62,480 nucleotides of DNA from Plesiocystis pacifica SIR-1 (GCF_000170895.1 NZ_ABCS01000060.1:1-62480); one strand, 5' to 3'; counted from the stretch's first letter, positions 44,661-54,500 are shown. Numbers and translations are program-made. The notes: generated by a model from the letters alone, not told the origin.

Positions 44661-45411
44661 GCCCGACGCGCTCGAGGCCGGGGTGCCGACCTGGGCCTGG
44701 TACACGCTCGCGGGCGTGGCCACGGCCACGGTGGTGGGCGCGGCGATCTACTCGGCGCGTCGGCCCAGCTTCGATCGGATGATCCGGCGGACCGGCGCGC
44801 CGCCGGAGGTCGCGGTCCTCGGCAAGCTCCAGCGCCACACCGAGAGCCGCGGCAACCCGCGCACGGGCCTGGGGCGGGTCGAGCTCTTCCCCGACTTCAC
44901 CGAGCCCCGCAACGCCCCGCGCGAGCAACAGATCGCCGAGTCCAACGCCGCGGCGGCCGGTTATGACCGCAACGCTGCGGCCTACGGCCAATCGCCCTAT
45001 CCGCGCAAAATGTGGATCTTCGGCAGCGGCGGCGCCTACGGGCTGCTCCCGAGCTCGGCGCTGGCGCCCTACCGCAACACCGAGGCCCTGCGCCGCGGCA
45101 AGGTCACCCCCTACGACGTCTTCAACCCCTGGCGTGCGACGGTCTTCTTTGTCGACTACGTCCATCGCCTGGTCCAGCGCGCGAGCTTCCGCGAGCTCCC
45201 GCCCGAGCATCGGACCGTGTTGGCGATCAAGCGCGGCATGGCTTCGCCCGCGCTGATCGGCGACTACGCCGAAGCCCAGGGCCGCTCGAAGGTCACCCGC
45301 AACAACGCCGAGAAGGCCGCCCTCGCCGTGGGCCTCGAGCTCTCGGCGCTCGACCGGCGCATCCCCCTCGAGTGGCCGCGCTACCCCGGCGCGCTGGAGC
45401 TGGTCCCGTGA
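44650..45411 (+). CDS. Membrane-anchored lytic-transglycosylase-like protein
   Basis: 253 residues from the ATG at 44650. A transmembrane helix at about 15-33 (WAWYTLAGVATATVVGAAIY) precedes a lysozyme-like domain. LQRHTESRGNPRTGLG supplies the catalytic Glu and the ESRGNP box of SLT transglycosylases. IFGSGGAYGLLPSSALAPY matches the G.xGLMQ box, and VFNPWRATVFFVDYVHRLVQ matches the later DP..N...A..YL helix. It likely cleaves peptidoglycan locally while held in a membrane, like the PRD1 virion protein P7 (known biology). I have not seen this combination with the neighbouring genes in a named system. Confidence 0.75.
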   Translation: MRSEPDALEAGVPTWAWYTLAGVATATVVGAAIYSARRPSFDRMIRRTGAPPEVAVLGKLQRHTESRGNPRTGLGRVELFPDFTEPRNAPREQQIAESNAAAAGYDRNAAAYGQSPYPRKMWIFGSGGAYGLLPSSALAPYRNTEALRRGKVTPYDVFNPWRATVFFVDYVHRLVQRASFRELPPEHRTVLAIKRGMASPALIGDYAEAQGRSKVTRNNAEKAALAVGLELSALDRRIPLEWPRYPGALELVP

Positions 45412-45830
45412 TCTGCCGGTCGACGATCCGCCGCTTCGACGGCGACGAGGGCCCGTCCTTCCACACGGCCGTGCTGCCCCGGGACTCGAGCGCGCTGCGC
45501 TTTTTCTCGTGGGTGACCCTCAACAAGTCCACCGGGCGCTACGCGGGCAAGAACCGCGCCCCGGCGGTGACGCTGGCGTGGATCCCCGCCGAGCGCATCG
45601 CCGACGAGAGCCCCGCCCCCGCCGAAGTCGACGCAGCCCTGGCCGACCCCGACCAGATCCCGCTCGTCGTCCAGGCGGCCCGCCGCGTCCCCGTCGCCTA
45701 CCGCAGCGACGCCGGGGCAGGCTTTCCCACCGTGAACATCAAGGGCCAGGCCATGGCCCTCGCCGTGCGAGTCGGGCGCATCCTGCCCGGCACGCACGGC
45801 CAACTGACCTTTGGATGGAGGATCGGATGA
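45408..45830 (+). CDS. Unknown 140-aa beta-rich protein
   Basis: 140 residues from a GTG at 45408, overlapping the upstream stop by 4 bp. Beta-type sequence (ALRFFSWVTLNKSTGRYAGK, APAVTLAWIPAERI, RVPVAYRSDAGAGFPTVNIK) ends in a hydrophobic strand pair (MALAVRVGRILPGTHGQLTF). There is no signal peptide, membrane helix or known motif. Its ATGA junction with the next gene shows that it belongs to the same transcript. Confidence 0.65.
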   Translation: MICRSTIRRFDGDEGPSFHTAVLPRDSSALRFFSWVTLNKSTGRYAGKNRAPAVTLAWIPAERIADESPAPAEVDAALADPDQIPLVVQAARRVPVAYRSDAGAGFPTVNIKGQAMALAVRVGRILPGTHGQLTFGWRIG

Positions 45831-46684
45831 CCGCGATGAAGACCGTGGGCATCGTGGCGGCGACGGTCGCCGCGACGGCCCTGATCGGCGGGGGAGCCTA
45901 CTGGTTCTACCGTCGCCGCCAAAAGAAGAAGGACGCCGAGGCCGAGGAAGCCGACGCTCCAGCTGACGCCGACGACGACGGCTCAGACCCCGTCACCCCC
46001 GAAGAGCGACGCGCCCGGGGGCACTACGTTCCGCGCACCGAGATCGACGCGGACGTGATGAAGAAGTTCGAGGAGGCCTTCGGTGGCGGCTACGCCCCGC
46101 CCAAGGACGAGGTGATCGATCACCTCACGCAAGAAGACGTCGTGCTCTTCGGCGTCGAGTCCGAGCCCGTGCCCGGCTACCCCGAGACGCGCGAGGAGGT
46201 CCTCACCGCCAAGGTCCGCACGGTGGAGCGCTCGGTGGTCCGCGCCCGAGTCATCGGCCCCGTCGTGCACGCCGAGCACCACGGCTCCCACGCCGGCCAC
46301 GGCTTCCGTGTGGGGGACATGGTCGAGGTCCCGCGCGGCGTGATCTTGCTGGCGGCGCGGCCCAAGCCCACCGAGGCCAAGGGCTACGACAGCCAGGGCA
46401 AGTCGGCAGCGACCTTCCAGCCGAGCCACAAGACCAAGAAGACCTACGAGATCCACCCGGGTACGCCCTACGACCTGGTCATGCCCTACATCACCGAGGA
46501 CATCGAGTGGTACGTGGATCGGGAGCTCGTGAAGTTCGAGCTGATCGGGACCAAGGGGCTGCACCAGCAGATCGTGTTCAGCGAGGGCAGCATGCGCGGC
46601 GGGGTCACGCTGCGGGCGCTGGATCGAGACCCGGAGACGGGGCTCGTGTTCGTGGCGCGCTGGGAGCTCGACATCCAGCCCTAG
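45827..46684 (+). CDS. Membrane-anchored unknown protein, paralogue of the 286-aa gene beside TcA
   Basis: 285 residues. The ATG at 45827 follows GGAGGATCGG, and the start overlaps the previous stop. The N-terminal anchor (about 6-26) is almost identical to that at 22871. The acidic linker and the beta domain share YAPPKDE, LTAKVRTVE, HAGHGFR, VEVPRGVI, YDLVMPYI, HQQIVFSEGSMRG and TGLVFVARW with the paralogue. High conservation of the whole protein in two loci marks it as a core part of the system. No enzyme residues are visible; a membrane-bound assembly or receptor protein is the simplest guess. Confidence 0.8.
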   Translation: MTAMKTVGIVAATVAATALIGGGAYWFYRRRQKKKDAEAEEADAPADADDDGSDPVTPEERRARGHYVPRTEIDADVMKKFEEAFGGGYAPPKDEVIDHLTQEDVVLFGVESEPVPGYPETREEVLTAKVRTVERSVVRARVIGPVVHAEHHGSHAGHGFRVGDMVEVPRGVILLAARPKPTEAKGYDSQGKSAATFQPSHKTKKTYEIHPGTPYDLVMPYITEDIEWYVDRELVKFELIGTKGLHQQIVFSEGSMRGGVTLRALDRDPETGLVFVARWELDIQP

Positions 46685-46734
46685 GGACCAGCGACGGTCC
46701 GCGCGTAGGGGCCGGGACAATCAGGAGGTGAGTC

Positions 46735-49700
46735 ATGAAGATCGAGGCGCGTGAGCTTCGGGTCGCGGATGTCGTGCGCATCCCCGGGGACGGGGAGCGG
46801 GAGATTCGTGGGCTGAGGATGTTCTCTGACAAGGTGCAGGTCTGGTTTCGGCAGGCGGATGGGTCGACACGGGAGAAGCCGGATGTGAGCTGGGAGCCTG
46901 GGCGGGAGCTGGAGATCCAGCGGCCTGGGAGTTTGTTTGGGGAGCCGGAGGTGACGAAGCTGGTTGTGCGGTACAGCCTCGAGGGGGGCGTGCTGCTTTG
47001 CGGGGAGACCAAGGCGCACAAGGAGGCGATCAAGGCGTTGCGGTCGCCGTATCGGTTTCGGTTCTCGCGGAACTTACCGGCGGGCTGTGCTTGGTACGCC
47101 CCGCGGACGCGAGGGAAGGAGCAGTCGCGGGACAAGATCGAGGCTGTCGCCACGCAGCTGCGGGCCAAGGGGGTCCCCATCGTCGTCGAGTACGACGCCA
47201 CAGCACCCGCAAAGGTCGACGTTTCGCTCGACATCGCGGCATTGGCCAAGTCGCATGGGATCAAGCCGGGTGATCGACATCCCGACTGGCCCAAGCTGCG
47301 CGCGGCCTTCGAGGACGCAGAGCGCAAAGGCCAGGGGGCCAAGCTCCGTGCGTGGCTCAACAAGCACCGCTTGCTTCGGCCCGGGGAGGGGACGGAGGAA
47401 CTCGCCCGCGTTCGGGGCAAGTTCGCCTTCGAGGCCGGCAACTGGCCGCCAGCGCCCGAGCGCGGGGAGACCTACGGGCGCGCGGAGTTTGGCGGCGTGC
47501 TGCGAAGCATCGACCAGGATCCCCGGGTCCAGGCGATCTCCGAGTTCGCGCGGACGTGGAAGAGCCAGCTCGAGGCGGTGACCAAGGGGCAAGCGAGCTT
47601 CTGGTTCCGGGACGCGACCCTCGACGCTCGGGTGCGAGACTCGCCCTGGCAAACGCGGCGCAGCTACGAGATGCGTGCCTTCGAGGCGCTGCTCGGCAAG
47701 AACGAGCCCGCGACGCCCGAGCTCGCCAAGAAGGCCCAAGCCGAGGTGCTCGCGCGCCTCGAGGACTGGAACCAGCGGATGCGCCTGGCCCTGCAGCCGG
47801 AGCTCTACGACGGGTCGAAGCCGGCGGACCAGGTCTACACGCAGCTGTGTCGCATCGAGACCAACGTCGCGCAGCGGGTACTCGGGGATGTCTACGACGT
47901 CCGTTTCCCCGAGCGGGACGACGCCTCGCGGCTGTGTACGGGCGTGCTGAGCCTCGACAAGCTCAACGCCAAAGCCGACGCCGACGACTGCGAGCGGGCC
48001 GAGCGAGAGGCTGCGCGGAAGGTCGCCCGCCAAGCCGACGCCCGCGCGCTGCTCGAGGTCGTGCGCGAGGCGAAGCGTAAGGGCGAGCTCACCGAGCGAC
48101 GGTTCAACCTCGCGTATTGGCGGCTGCATCCGAAGCTCAGCAACTACGAGCGAGAGAGCCGACGGCTGAAGGTCTACTGGGTCGAGGGCTTCTCCTCCTC
48201 TCGCCGTGGCGTCGCTCCTGCTGGCCGCAAGACCAAGGTGAAGCTTCGCGGGCCCAAGGACCACGGCTTCTTTGCCGAGGGGGTCTACGCCGACGAGGGC
48301 GAGGCGATCGCCGCCGTCCTGGTCGACGTCGACAAGGCCGCCGGCGAACTCGAGCCTCAGACCCCCAGCAAACCCAAGGCCCCCAAGCGCCCACGAAATC
48401 CCAAGCGAGCAAAGATCATGGCCAAGACCACCGAGAGCAAGCTCCCCAAGCAGATCCAGGAGATCAAGACCGCCTGGGCGGCCTTCGAAGCCGAGCGCAA
48501 GAAGGGCCGCGTCACGGGCTGGAAGAACGTCCCAGGCACGTCTTGCTTCACCCACGTCCACGACGACTCGCTGACGCTGTGCACGACCTACCAGAGCAAG
48601 AGCGTCGGCAGCTGCCCGCCGTCGCAAGAGGGCCTCAAGAGCCCGTCGCGGCAGTTCATGCTCTGCCACCCCGAGCACTCGCCGATGTTCTACCCGGGCA
48701 AGGCCGCGGGCATCGAGCAGGTCAAGGCCGAGGCCGACAACGCCGTCGCCCGCCGACGAAGCCGCAAGCAGAGCTCGAAGCTTGACAAGCCGCCCAAGAT
48801 CACCGACTTCGAGGACCAGCAGCGCGCCCTCGAGGCCCTCGTGCCGACGCGGGTGGTCTTCCGCGACAACGACCCCTTGTCGCCGATAGAGCTCTCCGTG
48901 GGTGTCCCCTGGGTCGAGCTCGAAGACGGACGGCGGCAAGTAGCGACGACGTGGCGGGAGCCCAAGTTGCCCAAGGGGGCCAAGCTGATCCCCCAGATCT
49001 TCCCCATTGGAGTGTCCTTCGATGAGCTCGTGGCCGAGCTCGGCAAGAAGTACCTCCGCTATCGCGGACCGATCTCACCCGAGACCCTGCGCAAGCTGAC
49101 CAAGCTCGTGAACGCGGCCAAGCTCCGGCCCGCGCTGAAGAAGGCGAAGATCACCCTCAACGACTACCGGACGAGCATCGTCGGCAACAAGAGCGTCTAC
49201 TGGGTGCCCGGGCCGGACGGGGGCATCGCGGTGGGTCCGCTGACGGCCTCCGGAAATCCGGTCAAGAGCAAGAAGGTGCTCGAGGCCCTCGCCAAGCGCA
49301 CCCAGTCCGGCCTCCCGCTGCCCGAGTTGCCCAAGGGCTGGAGCCTCGAGGACACGATCGTCATCGCGCTGCTCCGCAACGGGGTACCGATGTGGGGAGC
49401 CTGGCGGCCGAACACGCTCGAGTACCGCGTCAAGAACGGGAGCAGCGAGTGGAGCGATGTCAAGACCATGCCCGCGACCTCGGAGCGGGATCCCAAGAAG
49501 GGCTTCACGGACTTCCCCAACGTAGCGACCTTCACGATCCGCAAGTTCCTCGACACAGCGCCCGCGGGTGTCCGCTACCGTGTCGCGGGGCCGTGGCTCG
49601 GATACCTCTACCCGACCGACTTCGGGACCAAGGTCCAGTTCGATCCATCGACGGGCGGCGAGCTCGACGTTGCAAAGCTCGAGGCTGAGTTCGCCGAGGT

Positions 49701-50700
49701 CACGGCGAAGGTCTCCAGCTACGGGCAGCCGACGGGCTCGGAGAAGGCCGCCGTGAGCCAGGCGAAGCGGCGCCTCACCTGGGCGGCGAAGGAGCTGAAG
49801 CGGGAGGAAAAGGCGGCAAAACGGGCTGCGCGAGATGCGGAGCGAGCAGCAAAGAAGGCGAGCAAGAAGGGTAAGAGCGTGAATAAGAAGCCCCAAACGG
49901 ATAAAGAGCGCGCCAATGAGGCCGCGGGAGCTGACTCCAAGCAGCCTGAGCTAAAGGGAGCAGCGAGGAGCGGTAAGGGAACTACTGAGTCTCATAAGAG
50001 GGCCAAGAAGAAGACCGCGGCCAAGAAGAAGACCGTGGCCAAGAAGAAGACCGCGGCCAAGAAGAAGACCGCGGCCAAGAAGAAGACCGTGGCCAAGAAG
50101 AAGACCGCGGCCAAGAAGAAGACCGCGGCCAAGAAGAAGACCGCGGCCAAGAAGAAGACCGTGGCCAAGAAGAAGACCGTGGCCAAGAAGAAGACCGCGG
50201 CCAAGAAGAAGACCGCAGCCAAGAAGAAGACCGCAGCCAAGAAGAAGACCGCAGCCAAGAAGAAGACCGCAGCCAAGAAGAAGACCGCAGCCAAGAAGAA
50301 GACCGCAGCCAAGAAGAAGACCGCGGCCAAGGCCTCATCACAACCGAGCCCGACAGCCTCGAGCAAGACGAACTCTCGCCGCCTCAAGTTCAACCGTCAC
50401 GACGTCGTTCGGTTCCGCAAGCGCTCTCAGATCGCGGAGGGCCTCGGCCTCCGCCCCGATGCCCGCTACGCGGTCGAGATGACGACCACCCACAACGAGC
50501 GCCCTGTGGTCGTCATCCGCTACAGAAGTGGCAAGCACTCCGTCCTCCTCAAGGTGCCTCCTGGTCACCTAGCCGTCGTCCAGCGCCACGAGGAGATCCC
50601 CAGTGACGTCCGAGCTTGTGCTGCCAAGCTCGCCAACTACAAGGGCCCGATCAACGCCAAGACCCGGCGCATCATGATCGAGCTCTCAAAGAGGTCGTGA
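46735..50700 (+). CDS. 1321-aa multidomain protein with histone-H1-like AKKKTA repeat tail
   Basis: 1321 residues. The ATG at 46735 is preceded by AGGAGGTGAGTC. Residues about 75-165 (FRFSRNLPAGCAWYAPRTRG, then DKIEAVATQLRAKGVPIVVE) resemble the small domain found before DUF3560 in proteins of plasmids and phages. The middle is unrecognised, with a Cys-containing segment (GTSCFTHVHDDSLTLCTTYQ) near 605. A basic region (990-1085) leads to 18 perfect 6-residue repeats AKKKT(A/V) at about 1090-1197, like histone-H1-type bacterial tails that coat DNA. A final 110-residue domain (DVVRFRKRSQIAEGLGLRPD, KVPPGHLAVVQRHEEI) ends it. It probably binds and compacts DNA, perhaps the element's own. The stop overlaps the next ATG (TGATG). 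Confidence 0.75.
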   Translation: MKIEARELRVADVVRIPGDGEREIRGLRMFSDKVQVWFRQADGSTREKPDVSWEPGRELEIQRPGSLFGEPEVTKLVVRYSLEGGVLLCGETKAHKEAIKALRSPYRFRFSRNLPAGCAWYAPRTRGKEQSRDKIEAVATQLRAKGVPIVVEYDATAPAKVDVSLDIAALAKSHGIKPGDRHPDWPKLRAAFEDAERKGQGAKLRAWLNKHRLLRPGEGTEELARVRGKFAFEAGNWPPAPERGETYGRAEFGGVLRSIDQDPRVQAISEFARTWKSQLEAVTKGQASFWFRDATLDARVRDSPWQTRRSYEMRAFEALLGKNEPATPELAKKAQAEVLARLEDWNQRMRLALQPELYDGSKPADQVYTQLCRIETNVAQRVLGDVYDVRFPERDDASRLCTGVLSLDKLNAKADADDCERAEREAARKVARQADARALLEVVREAKRKGELTERRFNLAYWRLHPKLSNYERESRRLKVYWVEGFSSSRRGVAPAGRKTKVKLRGPKDHGFFAEGVYADEGEAIAAVLVDVDKAAGELEPQTPSKPKAPKRPRNPKRAKIMAKTTESKLPKQIQEIKTAWAAFEAERKKGRVTGWKNVPGTSCFTHVHDDSLTLCTTYQSKSVGSCPPSQEGLKSPSRQFMLCHPEHSPMFYPGKAAGIEQVKAEADNAVARRRSRKQSSKLDKPPKITDFEDQQRALEALVPTRVVFRDNDPLSPIELSVGVPWVELEDGRRQVATTWREPKLPKGAKLIPQIFPIGVSFDELVAELGKKYLRYRGPISPETLRKLTKLVNAAKLRPALKKAKITLNDYRTSIVGNKSVYWVPGPDGGIAVGPLTASGNPVKSKKVLEALAKRTQSGLPLPELPKGWSLEDTIVIALLRNGVPMWGAWRPNTLEYRVKNGSSEWSDVKTMPATSERDPKKGFTDFPNVATFTIRKFLDTAPAGVRYRVAGPWLGYLYPTDFGTKVQFDPSTGGELDVAKLEAEFAEVTAKVSSYGQPTGSEKAAVSQAKRRLTWAAKELKREEKAAKRAARDAERAAKKASKKGKSVNKKPQTDKERANEAAGADSKQPELKGAARSGKGTTESHKRAKKKTAAKKKTVAKKKTAAKKKTAAKKKTVAKKKTAAKKKTAAKKKTAAKKKTVAKKKTVAKKKTAAKKKTAAKKKTAAKKKTAAKKKTAAKKKTAAKKKTAAKKKTAAKASSQPSPTASSKTNSRRLKFNRHDVVRFRKRSQIAEGLGLRPDARYAVEMTTTHNERPVVVIRYRSGKHSVLLKVPPGHLAVVQRHEEIPSDVRACAAKLANYKGPINAKTRRIMIELSKRS
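50002..50325 (+). repeat. 18-bp coding tandem repeat, 18 perfect-length units
   Basis: Eighteen 18-bp units (GCCAAGAAGAAGACCGCG with variants GTG or GCA at the end) encode AKKKTA or AKKKTV. The first eleven and the last use GCG or GTG as the sixth codon; the run of units 12-17 uses GCA, which suggests a recent expansion of one unit type. Minus-strand open frames across it are artefacts of the repeat. Confidence 0.9.
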
Positions 50701-51320
50701 TGAGCGCACTCGTCATCGGCCTCGCCCCTGTTGCGGTCTTCGGCGTGGCCGCGCTGTGGGCTCATGCTCGCTCGAGTCGGATCCAGATCGTCGATCTGAC
50801 TGCTCAAGCGCCAGCGAGTAAGCGTAGCAAGCGGACACGTGAGGTCGATGCAGTGGTGCTCCACCAGATGTCATTCTCGCGAGGTAACGACCTCCAGCGC
50901 TATCTGAAGGTGACAGCCCACTTCATCATCGTCCCTGACGGCACGATCGCACAGCTACACCCGATATCTGCGCGACTCTCGGCCTCCGACGGCTTCAATG
51001 GCCGATCGGTAGCGATCGAGTTCGCAGGTAACCTACGCTCGATTAAAGGCGGTTGGTACCGGCCGGATGACTACGGTCGCGATGTCCTCACGGCGGCCCA
51101 GATCATGACAGGGCGAAAACTTCTTCGTCAGCTTCGGAGTGCGGGAGTCCACCACGTCTTTGCCCATCGACAGAGCTCTTCCAAGCGGGGTAACGATCCT
51201 GGCCCCGAGATCTGGTCCTCTGTCGGCCAGTGGGCCGTCGAGACTCTGGGGTTCTATGATGGCGGCGAAAGCTACGCGATCGCTGATGGCAGGCCGATCC
51301 CCAAGAGTTGGAGAACCTAG
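50700..51320 (+). CDS. N-acetylmuramoyl-L-alanine amidase (T7-lysozyme type) with membrane anchor
   Basis: 206 residues from the ATG at 50700, overlapping the previous stop. An N-terminal transmembrane helix (about 4-22) is followed by an Amidase_2 domain. VVLHQMSFSRG carries the first zinc His, AHFIIVPDGTIAQLHP the strand after it, GRSVAIEFAGN the central strand, and HVFAHRQSSSKRGNDPGPEI the second His and the Asp/Lys region. It cuts the bond between MurNAc and the stem peptide. As last gene of the plus arm it fits a lysis or wall-opening step. The anchor suggests action from a membrane rather than free release. PGRP-like regulation is possible. Confidence 0.85.
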   Translation: MSALVIGLAPVAVFGVAALWAHARSSRIQIVDLTAQAPASKRSKRTREVDAVVLHQMSFSRGNDLQRYLKVTAHFIIVPDGTIAQLHPISARLSASDGFNGRSVAIEFAGNLRSIKGGWYRPDDYGRDVLTAAQIMTGRKLLRQLRSAGVHHVFAHRQSSSKRGNDPGPEIWSSVGQWAVETLGFYDGGESYAIADGRPIPKSWRT

Positions 51321-51379
51321 ACCCTTAGCAGGGCTTGGGGTCAGTGTAGGATTGGGTTGTTAGAGAGGTGTAGGGTTGG

Positions 51380-51590
51380 GAATTCGGAGGGGTCCGAATT
51401 TCGTGGGTGATCAGTGTGCTGTAGGTCTGCAGGTGGCTGTGGAGCGAGGCGACGGATCATCTCGTCGCCCAGGCCGCGGGCCAGGTGCGCGTACCTCATG
51501 GTCACGACGATTGAGCCGTGGCCGAGCCACTCTTGGACCTGGCAGATCGGGATGCCGCACACTCCGGCATGCTTGGCCTCACTGCCCGGA
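51380..51590 (-). pseudogene. Tyrosine recombinase C-terminal remnant
   Basis: The minus strand encodes GVCGIPICQVQEWLGHGSIV, VTMRYAHLARG and GDEMIRRLAPQ. This is the end of a tyrosine recombinase, with the GHxxx box and the nucleophile Tyr (MRYAHL). The Arg and HxxR boxes are missing because the upstream part is replaced by the NLR-TPR gene, which ends at 51579. The order shows that an older integrated element was truncated here. The intact recombinases at 25777 and 60611 have the same MRYAH motif, so it is a third relative. Confidence 0.75.
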
Positions 51591-54500
51591 TGCCAGTTCG
51601 ATTTGTCGATGGCACGCCGCGAGTGAGGCTCGTGCAGTGTTGACGGAGTCATGGTTGACGCGGCCCTCGACATCGCCTTTCTCCGCAGCTGAGACGGCAC
51701 GTTCAAACCAAGGCAAGGCGAGGGCAAATTGCCCCTGTCCAGCGAGGCTGTGACCAAGTAAGTGTAGGCTGCTGCCGAGAGAATCGTGATTGACACGACC
51801 GTACAGGTTACCCTTTACTTTGGCATCCACGGCGCGTTCAAACCACTTCTGGGCGTGTGTGAGCTTCCCCGTCTCAACGAGGCATAGCCCAACCCGATCG
51901 AGACTACAGCCGAGGGATTCATGATCGACACGGCTGTTGATGTCGCCTTTTTCTTTCGCCACAACAGATCGCTCATACCAAGGAAGGGCAACCGCGGGCT
52001 CCCCTTGCTCAAGAAGGCAGTCTCCGATCAAGTGAAGGTTGAGGCCGATGGAATTGTGGTCAACTCGGCCATGATGGTCTCCTTTCTCCGATTCACCGAC
52101 AGCGCGCTCGAACCAGGGCTGGGCTAGCGTGTACATCCCTTGGCGAAAGAGACAATGCCCAACCAGGTGGAGGCTGGCACCGAGCGCGTTGTGGTTGACA
52201 CGACTGTGAACGTTCCCCTTCTCCATAGAGACGACAGCTTGCTCGAACAGGGGCTGGGCTAGTGCGAACTTCCCCTCCTGAAACCAACAGGATCCAACCT
52301 GGTGGAGGCGCTCTCCTAAGGCGCCATGATCAACGCGGCCGATGATATCCCCCTTCTCTGTAGCAACCACAGCTCGTTCAAACCAAGAGCGGGCGACTGT
52401 GAACTTTCCTTGCAGAAAAAAGCCATTCCCGACCTGGTGGAGACTGCTACCAAGCGATGAGAAATTGACGCGACCGTGAACATCGCCTTTTTCTTTCGCA
52501 GCGACAGCCCGCTCGTACCATGGCTGGGCGATTGAGTGCTTCCCCTGCTGGGAAAGACAGGATCCAACCTGATGGAGGCTGCTACCCAGGTTAGTATGGT
52601 CTACGCGGGTGTGAACGTCCCCCCTTTCTTTGGCATCGACTGCTCGCTCGAACCATGGCTGGGCGAGTGCGAACTTGCCCTGCGCGAAGAGGCATTCCCC
52701 TACCTCATGGAGGCTCAGGCCCAAGGCTCCGTGATCGACGCGGCCGTAGATGTCTCCCACTTCTTTTGCGGCGACCGCGCGCTTGAGCCAGGGTAAGGCG
52801 AGAGTAAAGTCCCCCTGGTCAGTCAGACACTTCCCTGCCCGATAGAGACTCACCCCTAAAGAAATATGATCGACGCGACCGTGGACATCTCCTTTCTCTA
52901 TTGCGGCGACAGCTCGCTGGAACCAAAACATAGCTATACCAGACTTGCCTTGCTCGGCAAGGCAAGCGCCAACATTGTTGAGAGCCTTACCCAAAAATAA
53001 GTGATCGATACGACCGTGGACGTCCCCTTTCTCGATGGCGGAAACAGCGCGCTCAAGCCAGGGCAATGCGAGCGTAAACTGCCCTTGTTGAATCAGACAA
53101 AAACCGGCTTGCAAGAGGCTGCTACCAAGGCTCTCGTACTTGAGACGGCCGTAGGCGTCCCCCTTTTCTGCCATGGCAACAGCTCGCTTGTACCAAGGTA
53201 GGGCGAGCGCGAACTGGCCCTGTTCCGAGAGGCAATATCCGACCTGGTGAAGGCTAATGCCGAGGGAAGAGTGGTCGACGCGACCATGGACATTCCCTTT
53301 CTCCTTTGCAGCGACAGCCCGCTCAAACCACCGTATGGGGCGGGTGTGTTCCGACCCCTCTTGTTGAAGGCAATACCCGGCTTGATGAAGGCTACTGCCG
53401 AGCGACTCATGGTCAACGCGACCGTGGACGTCTCCCTTCTCTTTTGCAGTGGCCGCGCGCTCGAACCGTCGGTGGGCGAGCGCGAAGTTCCCGAGTTCAG
53501 AGAGACAAGAACCAGCGTGGTGGAGGCTGTAGCCGAGAGACTCATGATCGATGCGCCCGTTTGTGTCGCCCACTTGCTTGGCAACGACTGCGCGCTCGTA
53601 CCAAGACAAGGCCTCAGTAAACTGCCCTAGCTGCTGCAGCGCTCGCCCTACCCAGTCCAACTCTTCGTTGAGGTCATCTGCCAGGCCCATCTCGACCCAT
53701 GCCGCCGATTCTGCAGGGAAGCTACTGAAGTCTGTTACTGCCTCCACATCGGCAGGACACTCACTAACTCGCTTGGCGGCCTCAAGAAAGGTCTCGACAT
53801 GCGGCTTTTGGTCTGCGTGAGGAGCAGGGTGGAAGCGACGGACAAACGATGAGAGTAACCCGTGCATCCGTCCCTCGGCTGCGAGCAAGGACACGTCCAT
53901 ACATGCAGACACTCCATCTGCTGATGCCAACAACTTGCACAACTGAGAAACGGGAATACGAGACGGTTCGAACATCGCTGCCAGCTGCAGTGCTCGTTGC
54001 CCGTCGGGACCGAGCAGTTCCCAGGCTTGCGCGAAGCGAGTGTCTGTGTCTCGATGCGGAGACGTTGGAAGAGGAAGCTGTCGGCGCCTTGCTACTCGCA
54101 TGGCTGCGGCTGTAGTGACCAGCTCAAGGGGGAGGCCACCAGCAGACTCGACGAGTTCTTTCCCAACCTCCTCAAACAACTCGTCGTCACATAACACGCT
54201 GCGCACGACGGCCTCGGCGTCTTCGAACGAGAGCGGACGGACCTGATGCCTGGCCCAGGGGCCGGTGTAGTCTAGCGTCGTGGTCGCTAGGACGTGGATG
54301 GGTTGACCTACGCGAGGTCCCCATCGGCCGTAGTAGTCTGGAGAAACGACATTGTCGAAGATGACGAGAGTGGGTTGTTTTCCGAGTCGTTCCAAGACCC
54401 ACTCCCAGCGTTCAACGGGAGGCAAAGCAGGTGCTGACCAGTGGGCAAGGTTGGTGGGGGGGCCCGAGTGACCGAGGTCGAAGAGGTAGACGCCACCGGG

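Noticed and set aside
49982..50393. Minus-strand open frames of repeated Ala-Val-Phe-Phe-Leu or Arg-Ser-Ser-Ser-Trp-Leu units
   Set aside because: Direct by-products of the AKKKTA-coding repeat read on the other strand.
37142..51320. Ordinary tailed prophage or inovirus
   Set aside because: No terminase, portal, tape-measure, tail tube or Zot-like ATPase pattern, and no Walker A in any gene of the cluster.
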